This document shows positions 1 through 5,565 of a DNA stretch of 5,703 nucleotides, one piece after another. Numbering within the stretch: position 1 is the first letter of the stretch; each line of letters starts with the position of its first letter. The notes beneath the pieces are model-generated. The model saw only the letters and a program-made list of their open reading frames with translations, made no database searches and had not been told where the DNA came from. The DNA lies in contig CAKZUM010000516.1 of NCBI GenBank assembly GCA_937921525.1, forward strand, positions 1-5,703, read 5' to 3'. The stretch is from an uncultured Saprospiraceae bacterium (lineage in GTDB: Bacteria > Bacteroidota > Bacteroidia > Chitinophagales > Saprospiraceae). The position numbers and the translations under genes are program-made.

Positions 1-119
1 GCAATAATTGCTCTTTTTAGTCGCCGAATCAATTCTTCTGTTTTGCCAGAAAACATAGAGCCACAAATGACTTCTATCCATCCACTACGCTGTCCCTTAA
101 AATGAGGTTCTAAAAACAT
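1..119 (-). CDS. tdk: Thymidine kinase (type II), N-terminal part, truncated by the window edge
   Basis: The reverse strand opens with ATG (complement of 117-119) and stays open for 39 codons to the window edge. It contains GWIEVICGSMFSGKTEELIR. GSMFSGKT (residues 20-27, with K26 and T27) is the Walker A loop of type II thymidine kinases, which phosphorylate thymidine to dTMP with ATP in the salvage pathway. The extension before GWIEV is about 12 residues, as I remember it from Bacteroidota homologues. The lid region, the zinc-binding cysteines and the catalytic Glu lie outside the window, so activity cannot be judged. The gene is divergent from the plus-strand gene at 286. The leader just before the ATG is A/T-rich (GTATAGAAAT) with no Shine-Dalgarno motif, which is usual in Bacteroidota. 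The family call is very likely right. Whether the gene is intact is unknown. Confidence 0.93.
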   Translation of the reverse strand, partial: MFLEPHFKGQRSGWIEVICGSMFSGKTEELIRRLKRAII

Positions 120-285
120 TATTTCTATACTTATATATAACTTCCCAAGTAATTTACGTTTTAAAAAATAGAATAATCTCTATTTACTTAACTGCTTTAC
201 TTTTAATCCCTTTTAAAAATTGTTTATTTTGCAGGATACCTTTAATAAGCAACAAAAATTAGGTCCAAAATCAACTATAAAAGTT

Positions 286-1017
286 ATGAATTTAGATAAA
301 ATCCAATTGATTCTTGATAAAATAAATCGCTTGCACAAAAGTATGAGCCTTGATCCAGAAAATGTAGCGCAGATTGAAAAAGATTTGATGAGGGATTATG
401 TTAAGTTATTATACGGTGCTTGTTTAGATGACCAAATAGCAAATACACCTAGGAAGATTATCAAAAAGGAAATTACAGCGCCTTCTTTTGAGGCATCCAC
501 GCCAGTAGTCACACAACAACGACCTATTGAGCGTCAGTCAGCCCCGATTCCTAAAAGAGTAGAATACATCCCGCCACCAGTAGAACGGATTATTACCCCA
601 CCCCCTGTTGCTAAACCCATCGTAGAAGAAGTAAAAGCAGAAACTCCACCCCCTGTTTTTCAGCCACAAGTGACTGCCGCTAGGCCTAATGGCAACAAGG
701 CAATCCCAGAAGAGTACACAAGCCTATTCCATCAGGAAGAAGGCAAAGAATTATCTCATAAATTAAGTAGTCTACCTATCTCCGATTTGCATAAGGCAAT
801 GGGCATTAATGAGCGTATTTTTACAATCAATGAATTATTCCGTGGCGATTCCATGGCTTTTAAACATACCATGACCTCGCTCAACCAATTAAATTCTTTT
901 GAGGAAGCAAAAGCGTATCTCGCTCAAAATGTAGCAGGAGAATTTGATTGGGCTAATAAAAGTAAAGTGAATAAGGCTAAGAACTTTATTAGATTGGTTA
1001 AGCGAAGATATATTTAG
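286..1017 (+). CDS. Bacteroidota protein of unknown function: N-terminal helix, Pro-rich linker, conserved C-terminal domain
   Basis: This is a 243-residue protein from ATG 286. The frame is open from a TTG at 220, but the ATG is preferred because MNLDKIQLILDKINRL begins a clean amphipathic helix and the upstream codons look like untranslated leader. Three parts are visible. Residues 1-48 are a helical segment (LDKIQLILDKINRLHKSM, then EKDLMRDYVKLLYGA). Residues about 65-135 are a low-complexity linker with three PPPV motifs (96-99, 105-108, 121-124). Residues about 155-243 are a helical domain with AMGINERIFTINELFRGD, then SFEEAKAYL, then AKNFIRLVKRRYI. From memory, the motif pattern G-N-R-F-x-I-N-E-L-F-x-G-D followed by an F-I-x-L-V-x-R-R end recurs in uncharacterised Bacteroidota proteins. 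There is no signal peptide or membrane segment, so it is probably cytoplasmic. The spacing to RNase HI downstream is 114 bases, almost all of it repeat. I do not assign a function. Confidence 0.85.
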   Translation: MNLDKIQLILDKINRLHKSMSLDPENVAQIEKDLMRDYVKLLYGACLDDQIANTPRKIIKKEITAPSFEASTPVVTQQRPIERQSAPIPKRVEYIPPPVERIITPPPVAKPIVEEVKAETPPPVFQPQVTAARPNGNKAIPEEYTSLFHQEEGKELSHKLSSLPISDLHKAMGINERIFTINELFRGDSMAFKHTMTSLNQLNSFEEAKAYLAQNVAGEFDWANKSKVNKAKNFIRLVKRRYI

Positions 1018-1018
1018 T

Positions 1019-1119
1019 GAGAACAGAGAAGCGAGACTCATATCCTTTAGAAAGTGACAAAATTTCGTTGTTTCTTGAATGAAATACGTCTCTACTCTCT
1101 CTTCTCTGCTCTCTGCTCT
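1019..1119 (+). repeat. Dispersed palindromic repeat, copy A (near full length, left arm decayed)
   Basis: This 101-base imperfect palindrome is centred between 1062 and 1063. It aligns without gaps to copy C (5599-5699) with about 79 of 101 identities counted by eye. The right part is best kept: 36 of 39 bases of 1081-1119 match 5661-5699. The outer arms are GAGAACAGAGAAGCGAGAC (1019-1037) and the pyrimidine-rich 1088-1119. The centre ACAAAATTTCGT has lost one base of the symmetric ACGAAATTTCGT seen in copy C. It starts two bases after the TAG of the upstream gene and ends 12 bases before the GTG of RNase HI, so it fills the intergenic gap. The leader TACACTACTGGACATTTTA found beside copies B and C is absent. 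It could be a mobile hairpin element or a transcriptional or RNA structural element. Confidence 0.88.
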
Positions 1120-1131
1120 AAAAAAAAATAC

Positions 1132-1761
1132 GTGGCAAAAAAGAAAAAATACTATGTAGTTTGGGAAGGTAACGAAACCGGTATATTTGATAATTGGGCT
1201 GACTGTCAATTACAAATAAAAGGATACCCTAACGCAAGGTACAAGTCGTTTAAAACACTAGACGAAGCAAGGGATGCCTATGGTGGTGCAGCAGCGGATT
1301 TCATAGGTCAAAATAAAAAGCCTAGTCTTAGCTTATTATCAGAAGAAAAGAAAAAGGATATTATTTGGGAAAGTATTAGTGTGGATGCTGCTTGCGCTGG
1401 AAATCCAGGAAAGATGGAATATCAAGGAGTAGATACCAAAACAGGATTCCAATTTTTTCATCAAGAATTTCCTTTGGGTACTAATAATATTGGAGAATTT
1501 CTAGCCCTAGTACATGCTTTAGCAATGTTAAAAAGAGACAATAAGAGTACGCCAATCTATACAGATTCTAAGATTGCAATGGGCTGGATTAAGGCTAAAA
1601 AATGTCGCTCGAAGTTAGCTCATAATGCCAAGACAGCTACCCTTCATGCCTTGGTTAAAAGAGCGGAAGATTGGCTCAGAAATAATGCGTTTGATAATCC
1701 TATCTTAAAGTGGGAGACGAAATATTGGGGAGAAATACCTGCTGATTTTGGCAGGAAATAA
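1132..1761 (+). CDS. rnhA: Ribonuclease HI with N-terminal viroplasmin-like hybrid-binding domain
   Basis: This is a 209-residue cytoplasmic enzyme that cleaves the RNA strand of RNA-DNA hybrids (Okazaki primers, R-loops). Residues 1-50 form the viroplasmin/hybrid-binding domain: (M)AKKKKYYVVWEGNETGIFDNW, then KGYPNARYKSF. A linker of about 27 residues leads to the RNase H fold at 78-209. The four acidic catalytic positions are visible: D85 (SVDAACAGNPG), E122 (NNIGEF), D145 (YTDSKIAMGWI) and D205 (GEIPADFGRK). The last is at the extreme C-terminus, so the protein is complete. GTG 1132 is chosen as start because it gives the family-typical MAKKKKYYVVW. The frame stays open back to a GTG at 1054, but those 26 codons lie in repeat copy A and look like an artefact. 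An A9 tract (1120-1128) precedes the start and no Shine-Dalgarno is seen. Its stop lies 3 bases from the stop of the convergent histidine kinase. Confidence 0.95.
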   Translation: MAKKKKYYVVWEGNETGIFDNWADCQLQIKGYPNARYKSFKTLDEARDAYGGAAADFIGQNKKPSLSLLSEEKKKDIIWESISVDAACAGNPGKMEYQGVDTKTGFQFFHQEFPLGTNNIGEFLALVHALAMLKRDNKSTPIYTDSKIAMGWIKAKKCRSKLAHNAKTATLHALVKRAEDWLRNNAFDNPILKWETKYWGEIPADFGRK

Positions 1762-1764
1762 ATT

Positions 1765-3837
1765 TTAGACAGTTACCACTTCTTCCACTTTCTGGTTTAT
1801 TGGTAAACTTATAGTAAAGGTAGTTCCTTTTCCTACTTCGCTGTCCACTGTGATCGTTCCATTATGTCGCTTTATAATTCCATAACTAATAGACAATCCT
1901 AAACCAGTCCCCTTTCCTATTTCTTTCGTAGTATAAAAAGGTTCAAATAATCGTTTTTTTGCAGTCTCATCCATCCCCTCTCCAGAGTCTTGGATAGAAA
2001 TGCTAACGATACCTTCTTCTAGGCGAGTTGCAATCGTGATAGTCCCTTTTTCTGTGCCAATAGCTTGTGCTGCATTGGTCAATATATTCATCATTACTTG
2101 ATTCAATTGTCCGTTGTAACTGTCTATTAGCGGAAGTTTAGGATCATATTTTTTTTCTAATGTAACATCATCACTCAGTTTTGTCTTGAGTAAAACTAAA
2201 GTAGAATCAATATTTTTGTGAATATCAAATTTATTCAGAGAAGAAGCATCAATACGAGAAAAAGTCCTTAGACTTTCCACAATATTACAAGTTCTTTCTG
2301 CACCATCTTCAATGCTAGTTAATAAACCATTAATGTCTTCTTGGACTTCGTCATAATCGATCTCTTTTTTTAACCGCTCAATTTTTGTTTTTTTTTCTTC
2401 AAATTCTTCTTTGCTTTTAATGGAATCCAACTGCTGCGTTACCTCCATCATCGCTGCCAAGTTTTTTTTTAATCCAGCGACTCCAGAGTAAATAAAATTC
2501 ACAGGATTATTGATCTCGTGTGCAATCCCAGCAGTGAGTAAACCTAAGGAAGCCATTTTTTCAGATTGTACTAAATGACTTTGAGCGGATTTTAATTGGG
2601 TCATTGCTTTTTCTAACTCCACCTTTTGAGCTTGGATGGCTGTATTTTGTTCCATCAATAGCTCGTTAGTTTTTACTCTAGATTTATTGAATCGATATAA
2701 TAAAAACGCCAAAGCCAAGGCCAAAAAGAAGGCTAAACTAAAGAATGCCGCCGTCCACATTTGTCGCTTCAGATCTCTCTTTAATACTTTTTCTTGTGCT
2801 CGAAGTGATTGATTTTCAATTTCCTTTTTGGTTAAATCAAAATTAGCTTGCATAACAGTAACCAATCTTTTTCGCTCCGATGCTAGTAATTGATTTTTAT
2901 AAACATCTTCTAGGGCTTCATATTCTAATGATTTTTCAAAATTCTTTAATGCTTTAAAACAATTAGCTAAGTTGGCACAAGCTTCCGAAGCGGCTGCATA
3001 GTCATTGTTACTGCTTGCTAATCTTAAAGCACTTTGAGAGCTACTAATACTATTGTGTGCTGATTTTGTTTTAGCGTAAGAAGCTGCTAACATATTTAAT
3101 ATGTAAACTACCTCTTTTTCATTTCCGTTTTTCTCTGCTATTTCTAAGGCTTGATTAAAATTAGAAAATGCTTTTTCAAAATCTCCAAATCGCTCATGCA
3201 GCAAACCTATTTCTAATAAGGCCAAGGAATATTTATCTGAAGAACCTCCATTCTCCGTAATAGCTAAAGACGCTAACTGGGTTTTTAAGGCTAAAGAATC
3301 TTTACCTTCCGCTTTATATAATTTTCCTAAATAAAATAATGTAGTTGATACTTTTTCCGTTTCCTCCGTTGCTAGTTGTTTGGCAAGACTCATTGCATCT
3401 CGATGCTTGATTAATGCCTTATTAAACTGACCAGTATTTCTGTATACCTCCCCCATCTGATTAACTACCTCTATCTCCGCTACCAAATTAGGACCTCCTT
3501 CTTGTATCAGTAAACAAACTCGATCAAATACTTCTAATGCTTTTTGATGCTCTTTCAACTGAGAAAAGCCCATGCCTATCACCATCAAATTAGCTCTTAA
3601 TCCTTCTTTATTATCAATCTCATATGCTAAATTAGCAGCTTCCTGAGCATAGTACAAAGCCGAATCTATATTAATCGAAGACCATTTTTTTGCCTTATCT
3701 GTCAATGCTATTAAATACTTAGAACTATCAGTTTCTAAAGCAACAATAGATTGACTATAAGTAAATTGAATAGCTCCAAACAAAAAGCCAATACACAGTA
3801 AAATCGTTTTTTCCACGATTAAGGATTTCAAATTCAC
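1765..3837 (-). CDS. Membrane sensor histidine kinase with periplasmic TPR repeats
   Basis: This 690-residue protein starts at GTG 3837. That is the first standard start codon after an in-frame TAG upstream, and it gives an N-terminal signal sequence (ILLCIGFLFGAIQFTYSQ, residues 12-29). Residues about 55-317 are helical TPR-like repeats with W/L-G-Y-A-type spacing (e.g. LEIGLLHERFGDFEKAFSNF at 208-227). A coiled coil (about 318-360) leads to one transmembrane helix at about 361-381. Another coiled coil (385-430) leads to the H-box LLTAGIAHEINNPVN with phosphoacceptor H440. The ATPase domain has the N-box MNILTNAAQAI (N584, N588), G1 DSGEG (617-621), F-box FEPFYTT (631-637), G2 GKGTGLGLS (641-649) and GKGTTF (669-674), so all kinase motifs are intact. 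The TPRs probably sense a periplasmic signal or partner, and the kinase acts in the cytoplasm. There is no receiver domain and no adjacent response regulator, so the output partner is unknown. Confidence 0.93.
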   Translation of the reverse strand: MNLKSLIVEKTILLCIGFLFGAIQFTYSQSIVALETDSSKYLIALTDKAKKWSSINIDSALYYAQEAANLAYEIDNKEGLRANLMVIGMGFSQLKEHQKALEVFDRVCLLIQEGGPNLVAEIEVVNQMGEVYRNTGQFNKALIKHRDAMSLAKQLATEETEKVSTTLFYLGKLYKAEGKDSLALKTQLASLAITENGGSSDKYSLALLEIGLLHERFGDFEKAFSNFNQALEIAEKNGNEKEVVYILNMLAASYAKTKSAHNSISSSQSALRLASSNNDYAAASEACANLANCFKALKNFEKSLEYEALEDVYKNQLLASERKRLVTVMQANFDLTKKEIENQSLRAQEKVLKRDLKRQMWTAAFFSLAFFLALALAFLLYRFNKSRVKTNELLMEQNTAIQAQKVELEKAMTQLKSAQSHLVQSEKMASLGLLTAGIAHEINNPVNFIYSGVAGLKKNLAAMMEVTQQLDSIKSKEEFEEKKTKIERLKKEIDYDEVQEDINGLLTSIEDGAERTCNIVESLRTFSRIDASSLNKFDIHKNIDSTLVLLKTKLSDDVTLEKKYDPKLPLIDSYNGQLNQVMMNILTNAAQAIGTEKGTITIATRLEEGIVSISIQDSGEGMDETAKKRLFEPFYTTKEIGKGTGLGLSISYGIIKRHNGTITVDSEVGKGTTFTISLPINQKVEEVVTV

Positions 3838-3879
3838 TAATTTAATTTTTATTACTATTCGCCTGATTCTTTCCTAGAA

Positions 3880-3948
3880 GTTGAAGTTGTTTAAGAATAT
3901 AAAGTTGTATTTCCTAAAATTTTCAACTTCAACAAGTACTAAAGTACT
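3880..3948. repeat. Inverted repeat GTTGAAGTTG / CAACTTCAAC plus tandem AGTACT palindromes
   Basis: GTTGAAGTTG (3880-3889) and CAACTTCAAC (3924-3933) are perfect 10-base inverted copies separated by 34 bases. TTTCCTA also occurs twice here, at 3870 and 3910. Immediately beyond the right arm, AGTACT appears at 3935-3940 and 3943-3948, two 6-base palindromes 8 bases apart. The block lies 43-111 bases upstream of the histidine kinase GTG, a position compatible with operator sites or a 5' leader structure. No regulator can be named, and chance occurrence in AT-rich DNA is possible for the shorter motifs. Confidence 0.35.
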
Positions 3949-3982
3949 ATTTTTATTAGACTTGAACAAAGTATAACTATCA

Positions 3983-4055
3983 TACACTACTGGACATTTT
4001 AGAGAGCAGAGAATAAAGACAGGTTTCGTTTAAAAAATGACGAAATTTCATAGTT
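3983..4055 (+). repeat. Dispersed palindromic repeat, copy B (left half only, with 19-base leader)
   Basis: The leader TACACTACTGGACATTTTA (3983-4001) is identical to 5566-5584. The left arm and centre, 4002-4045, match 5599-5642 of copy C at 39 of 44 bases by eye count, including GAGAGCAGAGAATAAAGAC and the central CGAAATTTC. The match fades after about 4055, and the pyrimidine-rich right arm is missing, so the copy cannot form the long hairpin. Unlike copy C, the leader joins the arm directly, without the extra AAGAGCAGAGAACC unit. It lies about 150-220 bases upstream of the histidine kinase start on the opposite strand. It is best read as a truncated or decayed member of the family. Confidence 0.82.
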
Positions 4056-4129
4056 TTTCTTAAGTTGACGACATTCCACTGCAAGTGATCGGATGAATCA
4101 ATTTGCCGCCCCAACTTTCTTTTACACTC

Positions 4130-4171
4130 TATTGAATTGATACTCAATATTCAATAAACTCTTTTAAAGAG
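4130..4171. repeat. Hairpin TATTGAA...TTCAATA and adjacent palindrome CTCTTTTAAAGAG
   Basis: TATTGAA (4130-4136) pairs with TTCAATA (4150-4156). The inner TTGA/TCAA can continue the stem past a 2-base bulge around a 3-base loop. Three bases downstream, CTCTTTTAAAGAG (4159-4171) is a 13-base odd palindrome with 6-base arms. Both are A/T-rich, lie in the non-coding region and have no assigned role. They may be parts of an untranslated leader, a small RNA or protein-binding sites. Confidence 0.3.
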
Positions 4172-4272
4172 ACAAATCTATTTAAATAAAACTTTGCAAT
4201 TGTTCTTGACTTTGACACTTACAATTCAATCAACTAATACCTATTCAATAACCTTCTCCCCCTGTCTCTAAA

Positions 4273-4304
4273 AAGACAAAGCCACCACAAGGTGGTTTGT
4301 TCTT
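4273..4304. terminator. Terminator-like hairpin, possibly bidirectional
   Basis: CCACC (4282-4286) and GGTGG (4291-4295) form a G/C core around the loop ACAA. The outer stem is AAGACAAA against TTTGTTCTT, with a bulged G at 4281 and one further unpaired T. The 3' side is T-rich on the plus strand (TTTGTTCTT). On the minus strand the hairpin is followed by CTTTGTCTTTTT, which is the better U tract. It resembles a Rho-independent terminator but sits between divergent genes with no gene ending nearby. It could terminate a small RNA, act as an attenuator in the leader of the barrel gene about 117 bases downstream, or block antisense transcription. Confidence 0.5.
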
Positions 4305-4311
4305 AGATCTG

Positions 4312-4344
4312 TTTCCATTGGAAATGAGTTATATTGTCAATTGA
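4312..4344. promoter_or_regulatory. Palindromes TTTCCATTGGAAA and TCAATTGA upstream of the barrel gene
   Basis: TTTCCATTGGAAA (4312-4324) is a perfect odd palindrome with 6-base arms. TCAATTGA (4337-4344) is an even palindrome 12 bases further on. They lie about 77-109 bases before the ATG of the outer-membrane gene, a sensible place for an operator. No matching regulator gene is in the window, and neither matches an operator I know. The call rests on symmetry and position only. Confidence 0.25.
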
Positions 4345-4420
4345 ATACAAGATTCGCTTATTTAGGGAATAAGAAGATATACCTACTCCCTTTTGTAGTA
4401 TCAAACTTTAAATTTTCCTC

Positions 4421-5407
4421 ATGCGCTTTCAGTTGTTCCACATACTGTTTTTATTACTTGTATCAGTACCAATTGCAGCACAGACTTGTTGCTCAGGCGG
4501 GGTGCCTGTTGCAAGCAATTTAGGTTTACCTGCTGCAAAGGCAGGTGCTATTCAACTCTCTTTGAGTTATGACTTAAACGTTTTAGAAACACTCAAGACT
4601 GGAACTGAAACGCTAGAAGATGATTCAAGAAGTCGAAAAACGCATTCTGGATTATTAGAATTAGGTTATGCTTTATCTGATAGATTTTCGGTTGATGGAT
4701 TGTTTTCATTTGTTCGACAAGAGCGAGTTATTTCTCAGTTTAATAATCGTAATATTTCTACGACACAGGGAATTGGTGATGCTGTTTTATTATTTAAATA
4801 TAAAGTCTTCTCTTCTGATAATGGCTACACAAATGTTCAAGTTGGGGCTGGCCCAAAATTACCTTTGGGAGCCTCTGATCTAGTAAACGAACAGGGACTC
4901 ACTTTAAATGCAGATTTACAACCAGGTAGTGGGGCATGGGATTTAATCTCATGGGTACAAGTAGCTCATGTATTAGATAGCCGACCCAGTAGTAGTATTC
5001 ATTTAACAGCTATCCATAGTTACAAAGGTACCAATGACGATTATCTGGGTAGTCAAGCCTATCAATTTGGGCAAGAATTTCAAGCAGCAATTGGTATTAG
5101 TGATCGTCTACTATTGGGCGATCTAATAATAGATCCTTCTTTAAATATAAGATATAGATATCAGGCTGCAGATGTCATTGATGGCTTTGATTTACCAAGT
5201 ACTGGTGGTCATTGGATATTTCTTAATCCTAGTATATCCTATTGGTTTAATCAAGATATTTCTTTTGAGATCGCTGCCACCTTACCTTTATTAGCGAATA
5301 TTGAAGGTACACAGGTAACACCAACTTATCGTTTTCGAACAGGTGTTTTCTATCGCTTATTTACGAAAAAAGCAGGATCAAATGGTTTGCCCGAAATCAA
5401 ATTTTGA
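4421..5407 (+). CDS. Probable outer-membrane beta-barrel transporter-like protein
   Basis: This 328-residue exported protein starts at ATG 4421. Residues 1-21 are a signal peptide (FHILFLLLVSVPIAAQ) with likely cleavage after AQ. The mature chain starts TCCSGGVPVASNLGLP, with adjacent cysteines C23-C24. No proper lipobox is visible, so a lipoprotein is unlikely. The rest alternates polar and hydrophobic residues in short amphipathic strands divided by turns, as in a barrel. Landmarks are SLSYDLNVLETL (47-58), GAGPKLPLG (142-150), LQPGSGAWD (166-174), YQFGQEF (214-220), the STGGHW to NPSISYW stretch (260-275) and TYRFRTGVFYRLF (302-314). The pattern resembles the broad transporter-like barrel group that includes phenol-degradation MetA-pathway proteins. 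That assignment comes from recollection of the fold and the substrate is unknown. The gene stands alone, divergent from the kinase and followed by repeat copy C. Confidence 0.85.
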   Translation: MRFQLFHILFLLLVSVPIAAQTCCSGGVPVASNLGLPAAKAGAIQLSLSYDLNVLETLKTGTETLEDDSRSRKTHSGLLELGYALSDRFSVDGLFSFVRQERVISQFNNRNISTTQGIGDAVLLFKYKVFSSDNGYTNVQVGAGPKLPLGASDLVNEQGLTLNADLQPGSGAWDLISWVQVAHVLDSRPSSSIHLTAIHSYKGTNDDYLGSQAYQFGQEFQAAIGISDRLLLGDLIIDPSLNIRYRYQAADVIDGFDLPSTGGHWIFLNPSISYWFNQDISFEIAATLPLLANIEGTQVTPTYRFRTGVFYRLFTKKAGSNGLPEIKF

Positions 5408-5414
5408 TATATGG

Positions 5415-5450
5415 TAGACTTAATTCTGAATGAAGAATTTAGAATGTCTA
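5415..5450 (+). terminator. Weak stem-loop after the barrel gene
   Basis: AATTCT (5422-5427) pairs with AGAATT (5434-5439) around a 6-base loop. CT (5419-5420) and AG (5441-5442) can extend it across a T-T mismatch. TAGAC (5415-5419) and GTCTA (5446-5450) are an alternative outer stem. It begins 8 bases after the stop codon, but it is A/T-rich and has no T tract immediately downstream. It may help end the transcript or protect its 3' end. The evidence is thin. Confidence 0.25.
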
Positions 5451-5565
5451 TAAAATGTTGATAATCAAGACTCATTTTTTGACTATACAAAAAAGATTGG
5501 AATAAATACGAGTGAAGATGTTTAACGTATTTTGACGAATCAACAGTATTTATCTTAGCATTAAT

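Larger units (their letters stand above)
3838..4420. other. Gene-free region of 583 bases between divergent histidine kinase and barrel genes
   Basis: I find no credible coding region on either strand. From left to right it holds an inverted repeat (3880-3933), tandem AGTACT palindromes (3935-3948), the half-copy repeat B with its leader (3983-4055), a hairpin and a palindrome at 4130-4171, a terminator-like hairpin at 4273-4304 and two palindromes at 4312-4344. The heptamer ATTCAAT or its complement occurs at 4131, 4149, 4224, 4243 and 4340. No clean Bacteroidota TAnnTTTG promoter element was found for either flanking gene. The stretch 4056-4129 holds nothing I recognise. The region must contain both divergent promoters and may encode a small RNA. 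Confidence 0.6.

Noticed and set aside
224..231. TTATTTTG as a Bacteroidota -7 box (TAnnTTTG) for the gene at 286
   Set aside because: One mismatch in the invariant TA, and no -33 TTG-type element at the right distance.
220..285. TTG start at 220 giving a 22-residue extension of the first plus-strand protein
   Set aside because: A TTG start with a low-complexity N-terminus is less likely than ATG 286, which begins a regular helix and follows an A-rich leader.
1054..1131. GTG start at 1054 adding 26 residues to RNase HI
   Set aside because: These codons lie mainly in repeat copy A, and the family normally begins MAKKKKYYVVW, which GTG 1132 provides.
1137..1143. A AAA AAG slippery heptamer in frame at codons 2-4 of RNase HI
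   Set aside because: Lys-rich N-termini are normal in this family. No conserved downstream stimulator or useful alternative frame was seen.
889..1209. Minus-strand open frame of 106 codons
   Set aside because: It is antisense to two well-supported genes and the repeat. Its Phe/Ser-rich translation has no domain features.
3967..3975. CAAAGTATA, read on the minus strand as TATACTTTG, as a -7 box for the histidine kinase
   Set aside because: The spacing is one base longer than TAnnTTTG and no -33 element is evident, so it is not reported as a promoter.
4061..4129. Remnant of a transposase or other gene in the stretch after copy B
   Set aside because: Short open stretches exist on the minus strand, but none has recognisable motifs or useful length.
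4341..4523. Plus-strand open frame of 60 codons overlapping the barrel start
   Set aside because: It starts at TTG, overlaps the barrel signal-peptide region in another frame, and shows no recognisable features.
4668..4883. Plus-strand open frame of 71 codons within the barrel gene
   Set aside because: It is out of frame inside a well-supported coding region, with no motif and no leader.
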